Shown: positions 21,687-30,676 of the stretch, in pieces | Layout: each line of letters opens with the position of its first letter | Numbering within the stretch: the first letter of the stretch is position 1 | Source of the DNA: Cladorhizidae sp. MBARI D1340-BT2 | Taxonomy: Eukaryota > Porifera > Demospongiae > Poecilosclerida > Cladorhizidae | Direction: 5' to 3' | Assembly: GCA_028752905.1 (NCBI GenBank) | Contig: JAQNBH010000010.1 | Location: 11,317,993 to 11,381,992, forward strand | DNA: 64,000 nt | Made by a program: the position numbers and the translations under genes | The notes under the pieces: generated by a model | What the model saw: the letters and a program-made list of their open reading frames with translations, nothing else | What the model was told of the DNA's origin: nothing | Database searches by the model: none

Positions 21687-22184
21687 ATGAGTTTCGAGGC
21701 ATCTCGAAAAAGCAGGTCCTCTCACATTGGTGTCGTAACCAGAGAGCATAACAAGTGCCAGATTCTTGAGCGGGAGGATCCAGCCACCTATGATCTGGAC
21801 AATCTCGAATCAAGACTGGAACGTTTCACCTTGAAGGCAGACGAGTTCAGTGCCATTCACCAGGCAGTCTGTGACCATGAGGAGCAGATCAACCAACACG
21901 AGGAACAGGAGGTGGCCGACCGCTACGACGAGAACCTTGAAGCCACTCTCTCTCTACTGAGGCGTCTGATTGCCATGCAGAAGGTCCATCAGAAGATCAG
22001 CGAGCTTTCTCCCTACATGAGGGAACTGGAGGCAACCATGGGGATCAACCCCATGCTGGACCACTCCACATCGGTCAGCCACCTCACTCAATCTGTCAGA
22101 GACCTGACAGCCATCCTCAGGAGATCTACCATCCACCAGAGCATCCAATGCGATGTGAGGTCCATGATATACAAGCCCATTTAA
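21687..22184 (+). CDS. BEL gag, N-terminal ORF
   Basis: A 165-aa open frame starting 181 bp after the LTR. It is mostly charged and helical, with LESRLERFTLKADEFSAIHQ and repeated Glu/Gln/His stretches (HEEQINQHEEQE), likely a coiled coil. It continues into a helical segment ending SVRDLTAILRRSTIHQ. It overlaps the next ORF by 37 bp in the -1 frame. BEL elements usually have one continuous gag-pol, so a one-base indel between about 22150 and 22187 is more likely than programmed frameshifting; I saw no slippery heptamer in the overlap. Confidence 0.8.
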   Translation: MSFEASRKSRSSHIGVVTREHNKCQILEREDPATYDLDNLESRLERFTLKADEFSAIHQAVCDHEEQINQHEEQEVADRYDENLEATLSLLRRLIAMQKVHQKISELSPYMRELEATMGINPMLDHSTSVSHLTQSVRDLTAILRRSTIHQSIQCDVRSMIYKPI

Positions 22185-24652
22185 TCACTTTGTCAATGGT
22201 TGAAAGGGCTCCAACTCCTCGCAAGGAGTCAGCGACAGACGCCACACCCAACAAGAAGACTGTACATCTGCCCAAGATCGCCCTTCCATGCTTCCATGGA
22301 AACTTGATGGAATGGGCGTCCTTTTGGACTCAGTTTGATGCAGCAGTCGGATCTAATTACTCTCTCTCCAATCTTAGCAAGCTCTCGTACCTTAGAGAGT
22401 CTGTGAAAGATCCTGCCACCCACAAGCTACTATTCAGCGGGGCAGAGACAGACAGCCTCTATGAGGAGGTGGTTGCCGTGCTCCAGGAGAGATTCAACAA
22501 AAAGAGAGAAGTCCACGCAACCTACTGCCAGGCCATCTTCGACTCTGGTCCCGTGAAGCACACTCAAGCAGACCTCACTAGATTCGCAGATACCCTCACC
22601 GCCTCGGTGTCTGGTCTTAAACACACTGGACAATATACAATTGATTCTATATTAACTTCTGTTCTTGCTCCCTACCTTCCCAAACCCCTGCAGGAAGAAT
22701 GGGTAGTAAAGACTGAAGCTTACACTCAAGTCCCTCCGTTTGATGAACTCATCAAGTTTATTAGGTTCCGAGCATCCGTCCGAGGCAGCGGAACTACGAC
22801 CAAGCCTCAGGAGGAAAAGCATGAACAGCAACAAAGACAGAAGAAGTACAAGTCTTCTTTCAATACCTCTCAACCTCGACCAGCCAATGGTCCAGCTCAA
22901 ACCTACAGGTACGATTGTGTCCTTTGTACTGGGGAGAAGCATCCTCTATTCCAATGCCCTGCATTTGGGAAACTTAGTCTTAGTCAGAAAGGAGATCACA
23001 TAAGGACTCACAGACTATGTTACAATTGCCTAGCTCCAGGGCACAGAACCAATGATTGCAAGAGTGGAGCGAGGTGTAGAGCATGTGGGGGCAAGCACCA
23101 TAGCCTTATCCACAGGGAGCATAGTAGTTCCCCAGCAGCCTCAGCGGCAGCACACCCAACTAGCGTTGAAGTTCCACCAGACTGTAGTGCAGTGGTCAAC
23201 CAGACGTTGGTAGAGCATGCATCTGAAGCTCCCATCCTCCCAGTCGCCTTAACCATGACCAGCCAAGTTTTGGTGAAGGGCCCAGGGGGGAGGCAAATCA
23301 CCAGAGCCTTACTAGACACTGGGGCAACCATGTCGATGGTGTCCCACCGAGTGGCCAGAACCCTACAACTGCCCCAGCAAGGACCTCGAGTAACGATTAC
23401 TGGTGTGCAGGGCAGAACCAGCCCAGAATCATATCCTATAGTGAAGCTTTCGTTGTGCCCGGTGGATGCCAGCAGCCCCACCGTCAGTCTGACAGCCACC
23501 TCTGTTCCTAGAGTGGCAGTAGACCTACCCCTGCAAGGAGTCATGGGAGTCAAGGAGTTGGCCCACATCCAGCCCTTAAAGCTAGCTGACCCTACCTTTA
23601 ATTCGCCAGGGCGCATTGACGTACTGATTGGCACAGAGGTCATGCAGCAGGTGTTGATGTCAGGTGTCAGAACCACAACACACAGTGAACCCCAGGCCAG
23701 AGAGACCATATTTGGTTGGACCATATTGGGGTCATTTACTCCCTCCTCAATAACCTCAGCGGTGGCAGTGCAACAAGCTACAGTCACAGACACTACTGAA
23801 GCCCTCCTCTCCCAGTTCTGGGAGATGGAAGAGAATTTAGCCCCTGCTAATCCACTTACACAGGAGGAGCAGGATGTGCAGACTCACTTCCTAAAGAGCC
23901 ACCAGTACGTAGAGTCACCAGCCCACTACCAAGTGCCCCTTCCTAGAGTTCCCAACAGTTTGCCTCTGGGAACCAGCAGGTCCCAAGCGGTGAATCGTTT
24001 TTTGTCCAACGAAAGGTCAGTATTGAAAAAGGGAATGTGGGAGGAATTCCAAGCTGTAATGAAAGAGTACATGGATCTAGGACATGCAGAGCCGGTGCCT
24101 GAGCATGAGTTGACCCCAGCCACAGAGCAATACTATCTACCCATGCATAGTGTCGTTAAGACCAGCAGCACAAGTACCAAGTTGAGGGTGGTATTCGATG
24201 CCAGTGCCCCCACCTCAACCAATCTCTCTCTCAACGATGTCCTTATGACAGGACCCACTCTCAATCCCACACTAGATACAATCCTGATGAGATTCAGGAT
24301 GCATCTGTTTGCTCTATCAGCAGATGTGAGCAAGATGTATAGGGCAGTGTGGTTGGACCCTCAAGACAGGAATCTTCATCGATTCCTGTGGCGAGACCAA
24401 CCCACCGGGTCCCTCAAGGATTACAGGATGACCGGGGTCACATTTGGTGTATCCTCTTCTCCTTACTTGGCCATCCAAGTGTTGCACCAAACAGCCATTG
24501 ACTTTGGTCGGGCCTTCCCAAACGCCAGTCCCCTAGTGTCCACGGCTTTCTATGTGGATGACCTTCTGACAGATACGCCTGAGCAGGCAAGTTCTCTACA
24601 GCAAGAGATAAGAGCATTACTTTTGAAGGGGGGGTTTGATTTAAGGAAATAG
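22148..24652 (+). CDS. BEL gag-pol, part 1: gag, zinc knuckles, protease, RT
   Basis: 834 aa, ended by a TAG where the family has Trp (LRK-W). Domains: a DUF1759-like capsid (about aa 35-220, LPKIALPCFHGNLMEWASFW); zinc knuckles starting at about aa 257 (CVLCTGEKH) and aa 291 (CYNCLAPGHRTNDC, then CRACGGKHHSLIH); an aspartic protease with DTGATMS at about aa 389; and RT from about aa 600. The RT carries LRVVFDASAPT, then LSADVSKMYRAVWL, with the catalytic box FYVDDLL at about aa 801. The key residues are present. The true start is upstream, in the 21687 frame; the ATG at 22148 is internal to gag. Confidence 0.9.
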   Translation: MRCEVHDIQAHLITLSMVERAPTPRKESATDATPNKKTVHLPKIALPCFHGNLMEWASFWTQFDAAVGSNYSLSNLSKLSYLRESVKDPATHKLLFSGAETDSLYEEVVAVLQERFNKKREVHATYCQAIFDSGPVKHTQADLTRFADTLTASVSGLKHTGQYTIDSILTSVLAPYLPKPLQEEWVVKTEAYTQVPPFDELIKFIRFRASVRGSGTTTKPQEEKHEQQQRQKKYKSSFNTSQPRPANGPAQTYRYDCVLCTGEKHPLFQCPAFGKLSLSQKGDHIRTHRLCYNCLAPGHRTNDCKSGARCRACGGKHHSLIHREHSSSPAASAAAHPTSVEVPPDCSAVVNQTLVEHASEAPILPVALTMTSQVLVKGPGGRQITRALLDTGATMSMVSHRVARTLQLPQQGPRVTITGVQGRTSPESYPIVKLSLCPVDASSPTVSLTATSVPRVAVDLPLQGVMGVKELAHIQPLKLADPTFNSPGRIDVLIGTEVMQQVLMSGVRTTTHSEPQARETIFGWTILGSFTPSSITSAVAVQQATVTDTTEALLSQFWEMEENLAPANPLTQEEQDVQTHFLKSHQYVESPAHYQVPLPRVPNSLPLGTSRSQAVNRFLSNERSVLKKGMWEEFQAVMKEYMDLGHAEPVPEHELTPATEQYYLPMHSVVKTSSTSTKLRVVFDASAPTSTNLSLNDVLMTGPTLNPTLDTILMRFRMHLFALSADVSKMYRAVWLDPQDRNLHRFLWRDQPTGSLKDYRMTGVTFGVSSSPYLAIQVLHQTAIDFGRAFPNASPLVSTAFYVDDLLTDTPEQASSLQQEIRALLLKGGFDLRK
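24650..24652 (+). other. In-frame stop that breaks BEL pol
   Basis: TAG directly after GGFDLRK. The family has a tryptophan codon here, so a single G-to-A change explains it. The frame is otherwise continuous from 22148 to 27271. Confidence 0.85.
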
Positions 24653-27271
24653 CAGAGCAACTCTGAGGTTGTTCTACAAACCATTGAGCCTTCTCTTAGG
24701 GAGAAGGCCACAATTCAGGATCTTACAGGGGTCCAGTCTCAACCTAAAGCTTTGGGAGTAGAATGGGACTCTACCAATGATACCATGTCTACATCTTTAT
24801 CACTCTCCTCCCAATATACATCAACAAAATGTGGTATAATATCAGATGTGGCCAAGACCTTTGATGTCTTAGGATGGCTGGCACCAACCATGGTGCAGAT
24901 GAAAATACTCTATCAGAAGCTCTGGGAGCTGAAGTTGGCCTGGGATGACCCAATCCCACTCGAGCATCAGGCCCAACACAAGGAGTGGAGAGAACAACTC
25001 CCTCTCCTAATCGGGAAAAGACACCCCAGATGTTATTTTGTGCCCGGGCAGAGAAGGGAAGTGCAGCTACATGGTTTTTGTGATGCCTCCAAGGAGGCAT
25101 TCGCAGCTGTCATCTATTTACGAACAACCTATGATCACCACCCTCCTACATGTATTCTGATCAATGCCAAAACTAAGGTGGCCCCTTTGAAGAGGAGGTC
25201 TATACCTCAGCTAGAGTTGTGTGGGGCTAGGCTGTTGGCCCAACTGATGGGCAAGGTGAAGAAGGCCCTAGATTTGAAGCAGGTGAGTGTCCATGCCTGG
25301 AGTGACAGCGAGATTGTTTTATGGTGGCTAGATGGCAAAGTGAGAAAACTCAAGACGTTCGAGGCAAACAGAGTATCAGCCATTTTGGAGAGCCTTCCCC
25401 CTCACACTTGGGACCATGTACCAGGCAAGGACAATCCTGCCGATTGTGCATCCAGGGGTATTTCACCCAGAGAGTTGAAAGATCATCTACTCTGGTGGAA
25501 TGGTCCTCCCTGGCTAGCCCACGAACCCCTGAGCAAGCCATTTCAACCCTTTGTGTTGCAGCACAAACTCGATGAAGACCAGGTAGCATGTAACATAGCA
25601 TCTCCTAGCCCCTCTCTCCTACCATACCAAGGCCGAACCAACAATTATCATGCCTTTGTGGGAGTTGTGGCTTGGGTATTGAGGTTTGTAGGCAACATCA
25701 AGAAGTCCCTTCATCATCAAGCAAGGCAACCTGGATCCTACCTCACTGTGGCAGAGATTGGCCAAGCAGAGCAACTCCTCTTCAAACAGTCGCAGGAACT
25801 CAGCTTCCCAGAGGAACTCTCTCGACTAAGGAAGGGGAAGGCAGTCAAACTCACAAGCCCTCTCAAGGCATTATCTCCATTTACAGATAAGCATGGAGTC
25901 ATCAGAGTGGGTGGTAGGTTGAATCACTCTCACCTCTCTCAGTCCCAGCGTCACCCCATCATTCTGTCAGGAAGGTGCACACTCACCCATATGATGTTTA
26001 CCCACAAGCATATCTCCCTTGGCCATGCAGGCCCTAGTCTCATACTCTCGGCCACAGGTGGCAGGATCCATGTGCTGGGAGCTCGCAAGCTATCCCGCAC
26101 CATCTGCAGGAGCTGCATCGTTTGCAGGAAGGCCAATGCCCAGACTGAAGGGCAAATGATGGGACAGCTCCCCAGCCAGCGGGTCACACCGAGTCCCCCG
26201 TTCAGTGTAGTTGGAGTGGACTATGCTGGGCCCTTCTTACTCAAGAAGGGCCACACCCGTAAGCCAGTCATCATCAAGGCTTACCTTGCCATATTTGTTT
26301 GTTTCAGCACCAAGGCTGCCCATCTAGAGGTAGTTTCAGATGCCACCACTGAAGCATTCGTAGCTTGTCTCAAAAGGTTCGTCTCCAAACGGGGACTCCC
26401 CACCAACCTCTATTCTGACAATGGAGGAAATTTCCAAGGCGCCCACAACGATTTGCAAGACCTTTACACCCTCTTGCAAGCCAGCACCACATCCATCAAC
26501 AACTACCTGCTCCCCAAACGCATTCAATGGCACTTCTCCCCTGACAGAGCTCCCCACTTTGGTGGCCTTTGGGAGGCTGTGGTCAAGTCAACCAAACGTC
26601 ACCTCAAGCGCATCATTGGCACCCAACGACTCGATTTCGAGGAACTAACCACCATAGCTGCTCAAATTGAATCCTGTTTGAATAGCAGGCCCCTCACAAC
26701 CATCACCAGCCATGAACCAGACGGCATCACGACACTAACTCCAGGACACTTCCTGATAGGACGCGAGCTCTGTGCGTACCTGGAGTTCTCACTGGACAAG
26801 GACCCATCACTGTGCAGGCGATGGACACTCTGTCAATCCATCACCCAGCATTTTTGGAGGAGATGGTCCTTGGAGTATTTGCAACAATTGCAAAAGATGC
26901 AGAAGTGGCGCAAGCCATCCTCCAACATCCAAGAAGGGGACATTGTGGTCATATGCGATGGCCAAACGTTCACCAACCACTGGCCCATGGCCAGAGTGTT
27001 GAAAGCATTCCCTGGCGATGATGGACTTGTCAGGGTGGTCACACTGAAGACCAGCCAGGGAACTCTAAAGCGACCAGTGACAAAGGTTGCCCTTCTCTTC
27101 CATCCCGACCGGACTTCGCCAGAACCAGAACAGACGCCTCGGCCGTCACACTCGCCCCCCCCCCAGTATGTCTGGACAAGCAGCCATAGCTCCTCCTCCA
27201 GTCAATCCTGCAGGAACATAATTAAACCGCACACTTATCAACACTTGCATTCATCAAGTGAACCACATTAG
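24653..27271 (+). CDS. BEL gag-pol, part 2: RNase H, integrase, C-terminal domain
   Basis: Same reading frame as part 1 after the stop at 24650-24652, open to 27271. RNase H-like segments are VQLHGFCDASKEAFAAVIYL (about 25062) and SVHAWSDSEIVLWWLDGK (about 25288). The integrase has a zinc domain (HKHISLGHAG; CRSCIVCRKAN, 26006-26140) and a core with D (GVDYAGPF, about 26215), D (YSDNGGNF, about 26413) and E (GGLWEAV, about 26563). A DUF5641-type end follows (RRWSLEYLQQLQKMQKW; GDIVVICDGQ). The last residues run into the 3' LTR. All catalytic positions are intact. Confidence 0.9.
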   Translation, partial: QSNSEVVLQTIEPSLREKATIQDLTGVQSQPKALGVEWDSTNDTMSTSLSLSSQYTSTKCGIISDVAKTFDVLGWLAPTMVQMKILYQKLWELKLAWDDPIPLEHQAQHKEWREQLPLLIGKRHPRCYFVPGQRREVQLHGFCDASKEAFAAVIYLRTTYDHHPPTCILINAKTKVAPLKRRSIPQLELCGARLLAQLMGKVKKALDLKQVSVHAWSDSEIVLWWLDGKVRKLKTFEANRVSAILESLPPHTWDHVPGKDNPADCASRGISPRELKDHLLWWNGPPWLAHEPLSKPFQPFVLQHKLDEDQVACNIASPSPSLLPYQGRTNNYHAFVGVVAWVLRFVGNIKKSLHHQARQPGSYLTVAEIGQAEQLLFKQSQELSFPEELSRLRKGKAVKLTSPLKALSPFTDKHGVIRVGGRLNHSHLSQSQRHPIILSGRCTLTHMMFTHKHISLGHAGPSLILSATGGRIHVLGARKLSRTICRSCIVCRKANAQTEGQMMGQLPSQRVTPSPPFSVVGVDYAGPFLLKKGHTRKPVIIKAYLAIFVCFSTKAAHLEVVSDATTEAFVACLKRFVSKRGLPTNLYSDNGGNFQGAHNDLQDLYTLLQASTTSINNYLLPKRIQWHFSPDRAPHFGGLWEAVVKSTKRHLKRIIGTQRLDFEELTTIAAQIESCLNSRPLTTITSHEPDGITTLTPGHFLIGRELCAYLEFSLDKDPSLCRRWTLCQSITQHFWRRWSLEYLQQLQKMQKWRKPSSNIQEGDIVVICDGQTFTNHWPMARVLKAFPGDDGLVRVVTLKTSQGTLKRPVTKVALLFHPDRTSPEPEQTPRPSHSPPPQYVWTSSHSSSSSQSCRNIIKPHTYQHLHSSSEPH

Positions 27272-27755
27272 TCACATGTCCCTGCCTCATAATCTTGTTG
27301 TTTCCTGTATGTGAATGTTGCATTGCTAACACTCAAGTTGTATCAATCCTATTGGTCCACTAGGACACACCCTTGTATGTTTTCCCGCTCTTTTCTCATT
27401 CTATAACATCCATCCTCATGACTTTCTCAAGTCAGTCTGCAAACTTCCTCTATCGCTTCTACAACCCGTTCATGATTCGCCTTCAATCAACAGCTCTACA
27501 ATTGTCAGCAGCTGAACTGCTCATTGTAACTTGTTATTGTCAGATTGCTCCCTGTCATCCTATCTTCCCCTCTGTATTTTCTCTGTTCCCTACCATTGTG
27601 TGCAGGCTCCAGACATTGGTCTGAATCTCTCTCTCTTTACATTTGTCTATGAATTATTAATTGTTTAATCTACTAGTCTGAACTGATGCAAAGGTGCAGC
27701 CTTACAACCTGCAACCTTCACTAGGAAACTTAAGCAGTTAAACCAACAATTAACA
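27169..27755 (+). repeat. BEL 3' LTR
   Basis: 587 bp, TGTCTGGACAAG...CAATTAACA. The sequence just before it (27151-27168) is a C-run followed by agta, not the purine tract expected for plus-strand priming. Confidence 0.95.
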
Positions 27756-28570
27756 GTACTAGGTATCCAGAGGCAATACCATTGAAATCAATCGATACTG
27801 ACCATGTGGCGGAGGAGAAAATCACTCTGTTTTCTTAAGTTGGAATACCAAAAGAAATCCTAATGGATCAGGGTACTAATTTTACCTCTCAACTCCTAAC
27901 TGAGATTTATCATCTGCTCCATGTATATCCGATTCGAACAACTCCATATCATCCACAGACAGATGGGCTGGTCCAAAGTTTAATAAAACCTTGAAGTCGA
28001 TGCTGAGGAAGACAGCTACCGTCCGATGAAGGGAAAGATTGGGACAAACTTATTCCCTACTTGCTATTTGCTTATTGATAGGTACTGCAAGCTTCCACAG
28101 GATTTTCTCCCTTTGAACTATTATATGGCAGACCAGTTTGGGAACCACTGGATGTCCTGAAGGAATCATGGGAGGCCAAGGAGCAAACCAAGGAGAGTTG
28201 TTTCGCATGTTATCAGCATGAGTGAATAGATGGAGAAAATGATGGAGGTCATAACAGGAAATCTGCAGAAGGCCAAACCCAACAGAAGATGTGTTACAAT
28301 CAGAAAGCGAGGCTGTAGGAATTCAGGGTTGGTCACCAAGTGTTGGTATTACTACCAACGGACCTATCAAAGCTGACTGCTCATGTGGGAAAGTCAATTA
28401 TCAGATCGAGATGCCTAATCGCAGGAGGAAGCATCAGATCATCCATGTCAACATGTTACAAAAGTTTCATGTCCCGGAAACTGCTGACCTCATTGAAGCG
28501 ATTGGTGAGGAGGTAGGAGCAGATGGAATCACTTTGTGGACAAAAAGTTATGATAAAGAATAGACACCCC
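27756..28570 (+). pseudogene. Gypsy-3 integrase, 3' half
   Basis: Continues the integrase from 20913: RYPEAIPLKSIDTDHVAEEK, then VGIPKEILMDQGTNFTSQLL (second Asp), then PYHPQTDGLVQS (the third, Glu-bearing motif, is damaged). GFSPFELLYGRPVWEPLD follows near 28105. The C-terminal domain (28291-28563) ends YQIEMPNRRRKHQIIHVNML followed by QKFHVP, the standard Gypsy integrase tail. Several frame changes and stops. The gene ends only about 30-60 bp before the RT begins, so integrase clearly precedes RT. Confidence 0.8.
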
Positions 28571-28599
28571 AGATAGGGAAACCAGTTAGCTCCAGAGCA

Positions 28600-29290
28600 A
28601 AGGGCTGACCTTATGAATATCTTGGGTTCATTCTCGGGATTCATGAGCAGTGTTCCAGGAAAGACTGTTATGATCCATCACAATATCGAAACAGGAAATG
28701 CAAGAGCCATACAGCTACATCCTTATCGACTACCACAGGCTTACTGAGATGCAGTCAAGCAAGAGCTAAATGAGATGCTAGAGAGTGGAATTATTGTGCC
28801 ATCATCCAGTGAGTGGAATGCACAAATTGTCGTAATTAAGAAGAAGGATAGGTATCCTTCGATTATGTGTTGACTACAGGTGGTTGAACAAAGTGTCCAA
28901 CTCAGATGTTTACCCAATGCCTTGGAGTGATGAGCTGATTGACAAATTGGGGAATGCTAAGTTCATATCCACATTGGATCTCGCAAAACGTTATTTGGCA
29001 AGTTTCTGTGTCCAAGGAGCTTGACCCAAGACTACTTTTGCAAGTCCGTTCGGTGGATTCCAATTTAAAGTCATGCCATTCTGTCTCCAAGGAGCTCCTG
29101 CAACCTCCAACGACTAATGGACAAGGTTATTTAATGGCCTGGAATTTGCAGCAGCATACCTGGATGGTTTGATAGTTTTTAGTGACACTTGGGAGTAGCA
29201 TCTTCTTCTTCTCCAGGCAGTTTTTGAAAGGCTAACTAAAGCAGGTCTGACTGCAAAGATGAAGAAGTACAGCTTTGGAATGAACCAGTG
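28600..29290 (+). pseudogene. Gypsy-3 reverse transcriptase
   Basis: RT read across three frames: LHPYRLPQAY, then AVKQELNEMLESGIIVPSSS, then EWNAQIVVIKKKDR, then LRLCVDYRWLNKVSNSDVYP, then MPWSDELIDKLGNAKFISTLDL, and GGFQFKVMPFCLQGAPAT. The active-site box reads AAYLDGLIVFSD, so the second Asp of YLDD is Gly. Stops at several positions. It follows the integrase and precedes RNase H. Confidence 0.8.
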
Positions 29291-29960
29291 TGTTTACCTG
29301 TGTTGGAAAAAGCACAGTTCAGCCTGAAGTATCAAAAATTGAAGCAGTCAAGTTGTTTCCAGTACCAGAAACGAAGAAGGAAGTTAGAGTTTTTCTTGGA
29401 TTAACACGCTACTACCGGCGTTTTATTCCAGATTATGACTCTATGACTGCCCTATCAGTGACCTTACAGAGAAGTCAACAACAACTAAAATCCAATGGAC
29501 TAGTGCATGTGAGAAGGCTTTTGAATGTTTGAAGCACAAATTATGCAGCTCACCAGTCTTGAGTAACCCAGATTTTAAGAAACCGTTCATTTTACAGACT
29601 GACACATCTGATAGAGTGATTGGAGCTGTACTCAGTCAGAAAGATGAAGAATGTCAGGACTTTCCAGTAGCCTATTTCCACAAAAATTTCTTACCGAGAG
29701 AGCAAAGATATTCTATGATGGAGAAGGAATGCCTAGCAATCAAGATTGGAGTTCATGTGTTTGAAGTTTATTTACTTGGGAGACCATTCGTGATTGAGAC
29801 AGATCATAAAGCCTTGGTGTGGTTAGATCGTCACAAAGAAAATAAATATCGACTCACCCGATGGAGTTTATCACTTCAACGCTACGATTTCAAAGTATTA
29901 CACCAGTCGGCAAAAGCAAATGCAAATGCTGACGCCCTCTCATGGGCTAAGGTAAACTAG
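29290..29960 (+). pseudogene. Gypsy-3 RT thumb and RNase H
   Basis: 29290-29532 encodes the RT/RNase H linker (VRVFLGLTRYYRRFIPDYDS). After a frame change, 29529-29960 is an open RNase H: LQTDTSDRVIGAVLSQKDEE, then YSMMEKECLAIKIGVHVFEV, then IETDHKALVWLDRHKENK, ending ANANADALSWAKVN. The D, E and D catalytic positions are present. The polypurine tract and 3' LTR follow directly, with no integrase in between, confirming the unusual pol order. Confidence 0.85.
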
Positions 29961-29968
29961 TTTACCGC

Positions 29969-29985
29969 AGGGGAAGGGGGAGGAG
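29969..29985 (+). other. Gypsy-3 polypurine tract
   Basis: aggggaagggggaggag: 17 uninterrupted purines ending exactly at the 3' LTR start (29986). It primes plus-strand synthesis. Confidence 0.9.
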
Positions 29986-30362
29986 TGTGAAGGATTGAAC
30001 TCGTAACTGGGAGAGGATGGTGCTTGGGGTTTATTGAACTCATCATTGAACTGTTATGTCTGTACTGTCTAGTATAAATATTAAGATATTACACCATGTG
30101 TTGATTTTGTCTATGGTAAATAAGGAAGTGGTGACTGCATTGTATATACTTCTTATTTTATGTACTTATTTGGTGATGTTTCATTTCTGTATAAGGAATG
30201 TAATTATTGTTAGGTTTAGTATATAAGAGTTTAGTTTTGTAAAGTATATTTATCATGATTTACACCTATTTTCATACTCAACATCAATTCTTCTCAATCT
30301 TCAAAGGCGCGCTGCTTCTTCATATCTACGAATAGAAGCTACCATTAGACGGATCCTTTACA
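29986..30362 (+). repeat. Gypsy-3 3' LTR
   Basis: 377 bp, TGTGAAGGATTG...TCCTTTACA, followed by the target duplication CTGAG. Confidence 0.85.
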
Positions 30363-30676
30363 CTGAGACAGAGAGCAGCGAGGAAGAATCAAATCCTCCA
30401 CCAAGGGACAGAGACAGCAGTTATACTAGAAGGAAAGCCTGATCGCTCTACAACAGTCGACAGCTCGGACACATAGAGGCAGGGCAAGATCCTACAGCAT
30501 AGACAGAGGCAGGGAGAGATCTCGAAGCCGAGGCAGAAATAGAGACAGGCAATCACAGAGCTGAGGGAGAGAGAGAAAATCTCATAGCCACGAGAGGCAC
30601 AAGGATAAGGGTGGGGTTGTGAGGTCCCAGAGCAGCGATGTTTCAGATGTTGAAATGAATGAGAGCAGCAGGCTCC
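30363..30676 (+). pseudogene. RS-rich coding remnant, right half
   Basis: Continues the frame from 18296: TESSEEESNPPPRDRDSSYT then RRKA and a stop. In another frame a strongly Arg/Ser-rich stretch follows: SYSIDRGRERSRSRGRNRDR, then a stop, then GREREKSHSHERHKDK. The composition resembles RS domains of RNA-binding proteins but is also plausible for the basic part of a gag. At 30677 it switches abruptly to the tail of a Gypsy RNase H. Function unknown; probably part of an internally deleted retroelement. Confidence 0.4.

Larger units (their letters stand above)
20919..27755 (+). mobile_element. BEL/Pao LTR retrotransposon nested in Gypsy-3
   Basis: A complete 6837-bp element. Both LTRs are 587 bp (20919-21505; 27169-27755). 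The target duplication is GTACT (20914-20918 and 27756-27760). It has a tRNA-Tyr PBS, gag, a DTGA protease, RT with FYVDDLL, RNase H, integrase and the BEL C-terminal domain. The LTRs differ at six positions (about 1%), so the insertion is recent compared with everything around it. Only one frameshift (gag) and one stop codon (pol) interrupt the polyprotein. Confidence 0.95.
18297..30362 (+). mobile_element. Gypsy-3: LTR retrotransposon with Gmr1-like pol order
   Basis: A complete element bounded by LTRs (18297-18659 and 29986-30362) and a perfect 5-bp target duplication CTGAG (18292-18296, 30363-30367). After removing the nested BEL element it is about 5.2 kb. The order is LTR, PBS, gag with one zinc knuckle, protease, integrase, RT, RNase H, polypurine tract, LTR. 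Integrase lies upstream of RT, as in Ty1/copia, while the RT/RNase H are Gypsy-type. This is the arrangement described for Gmr1-like elements. All genes carry stops and frameshifts, and the LTRs differ by indels and many substitutions, so the copy is old. Confidence 0.85.

Noticed and set aside
23020..23793. 257-aa open frame on the minus strand
   Set aside because: It is the antisense shadow of the BEL gag-protease, where the plus strand carries zinc knuckles and DTGA.
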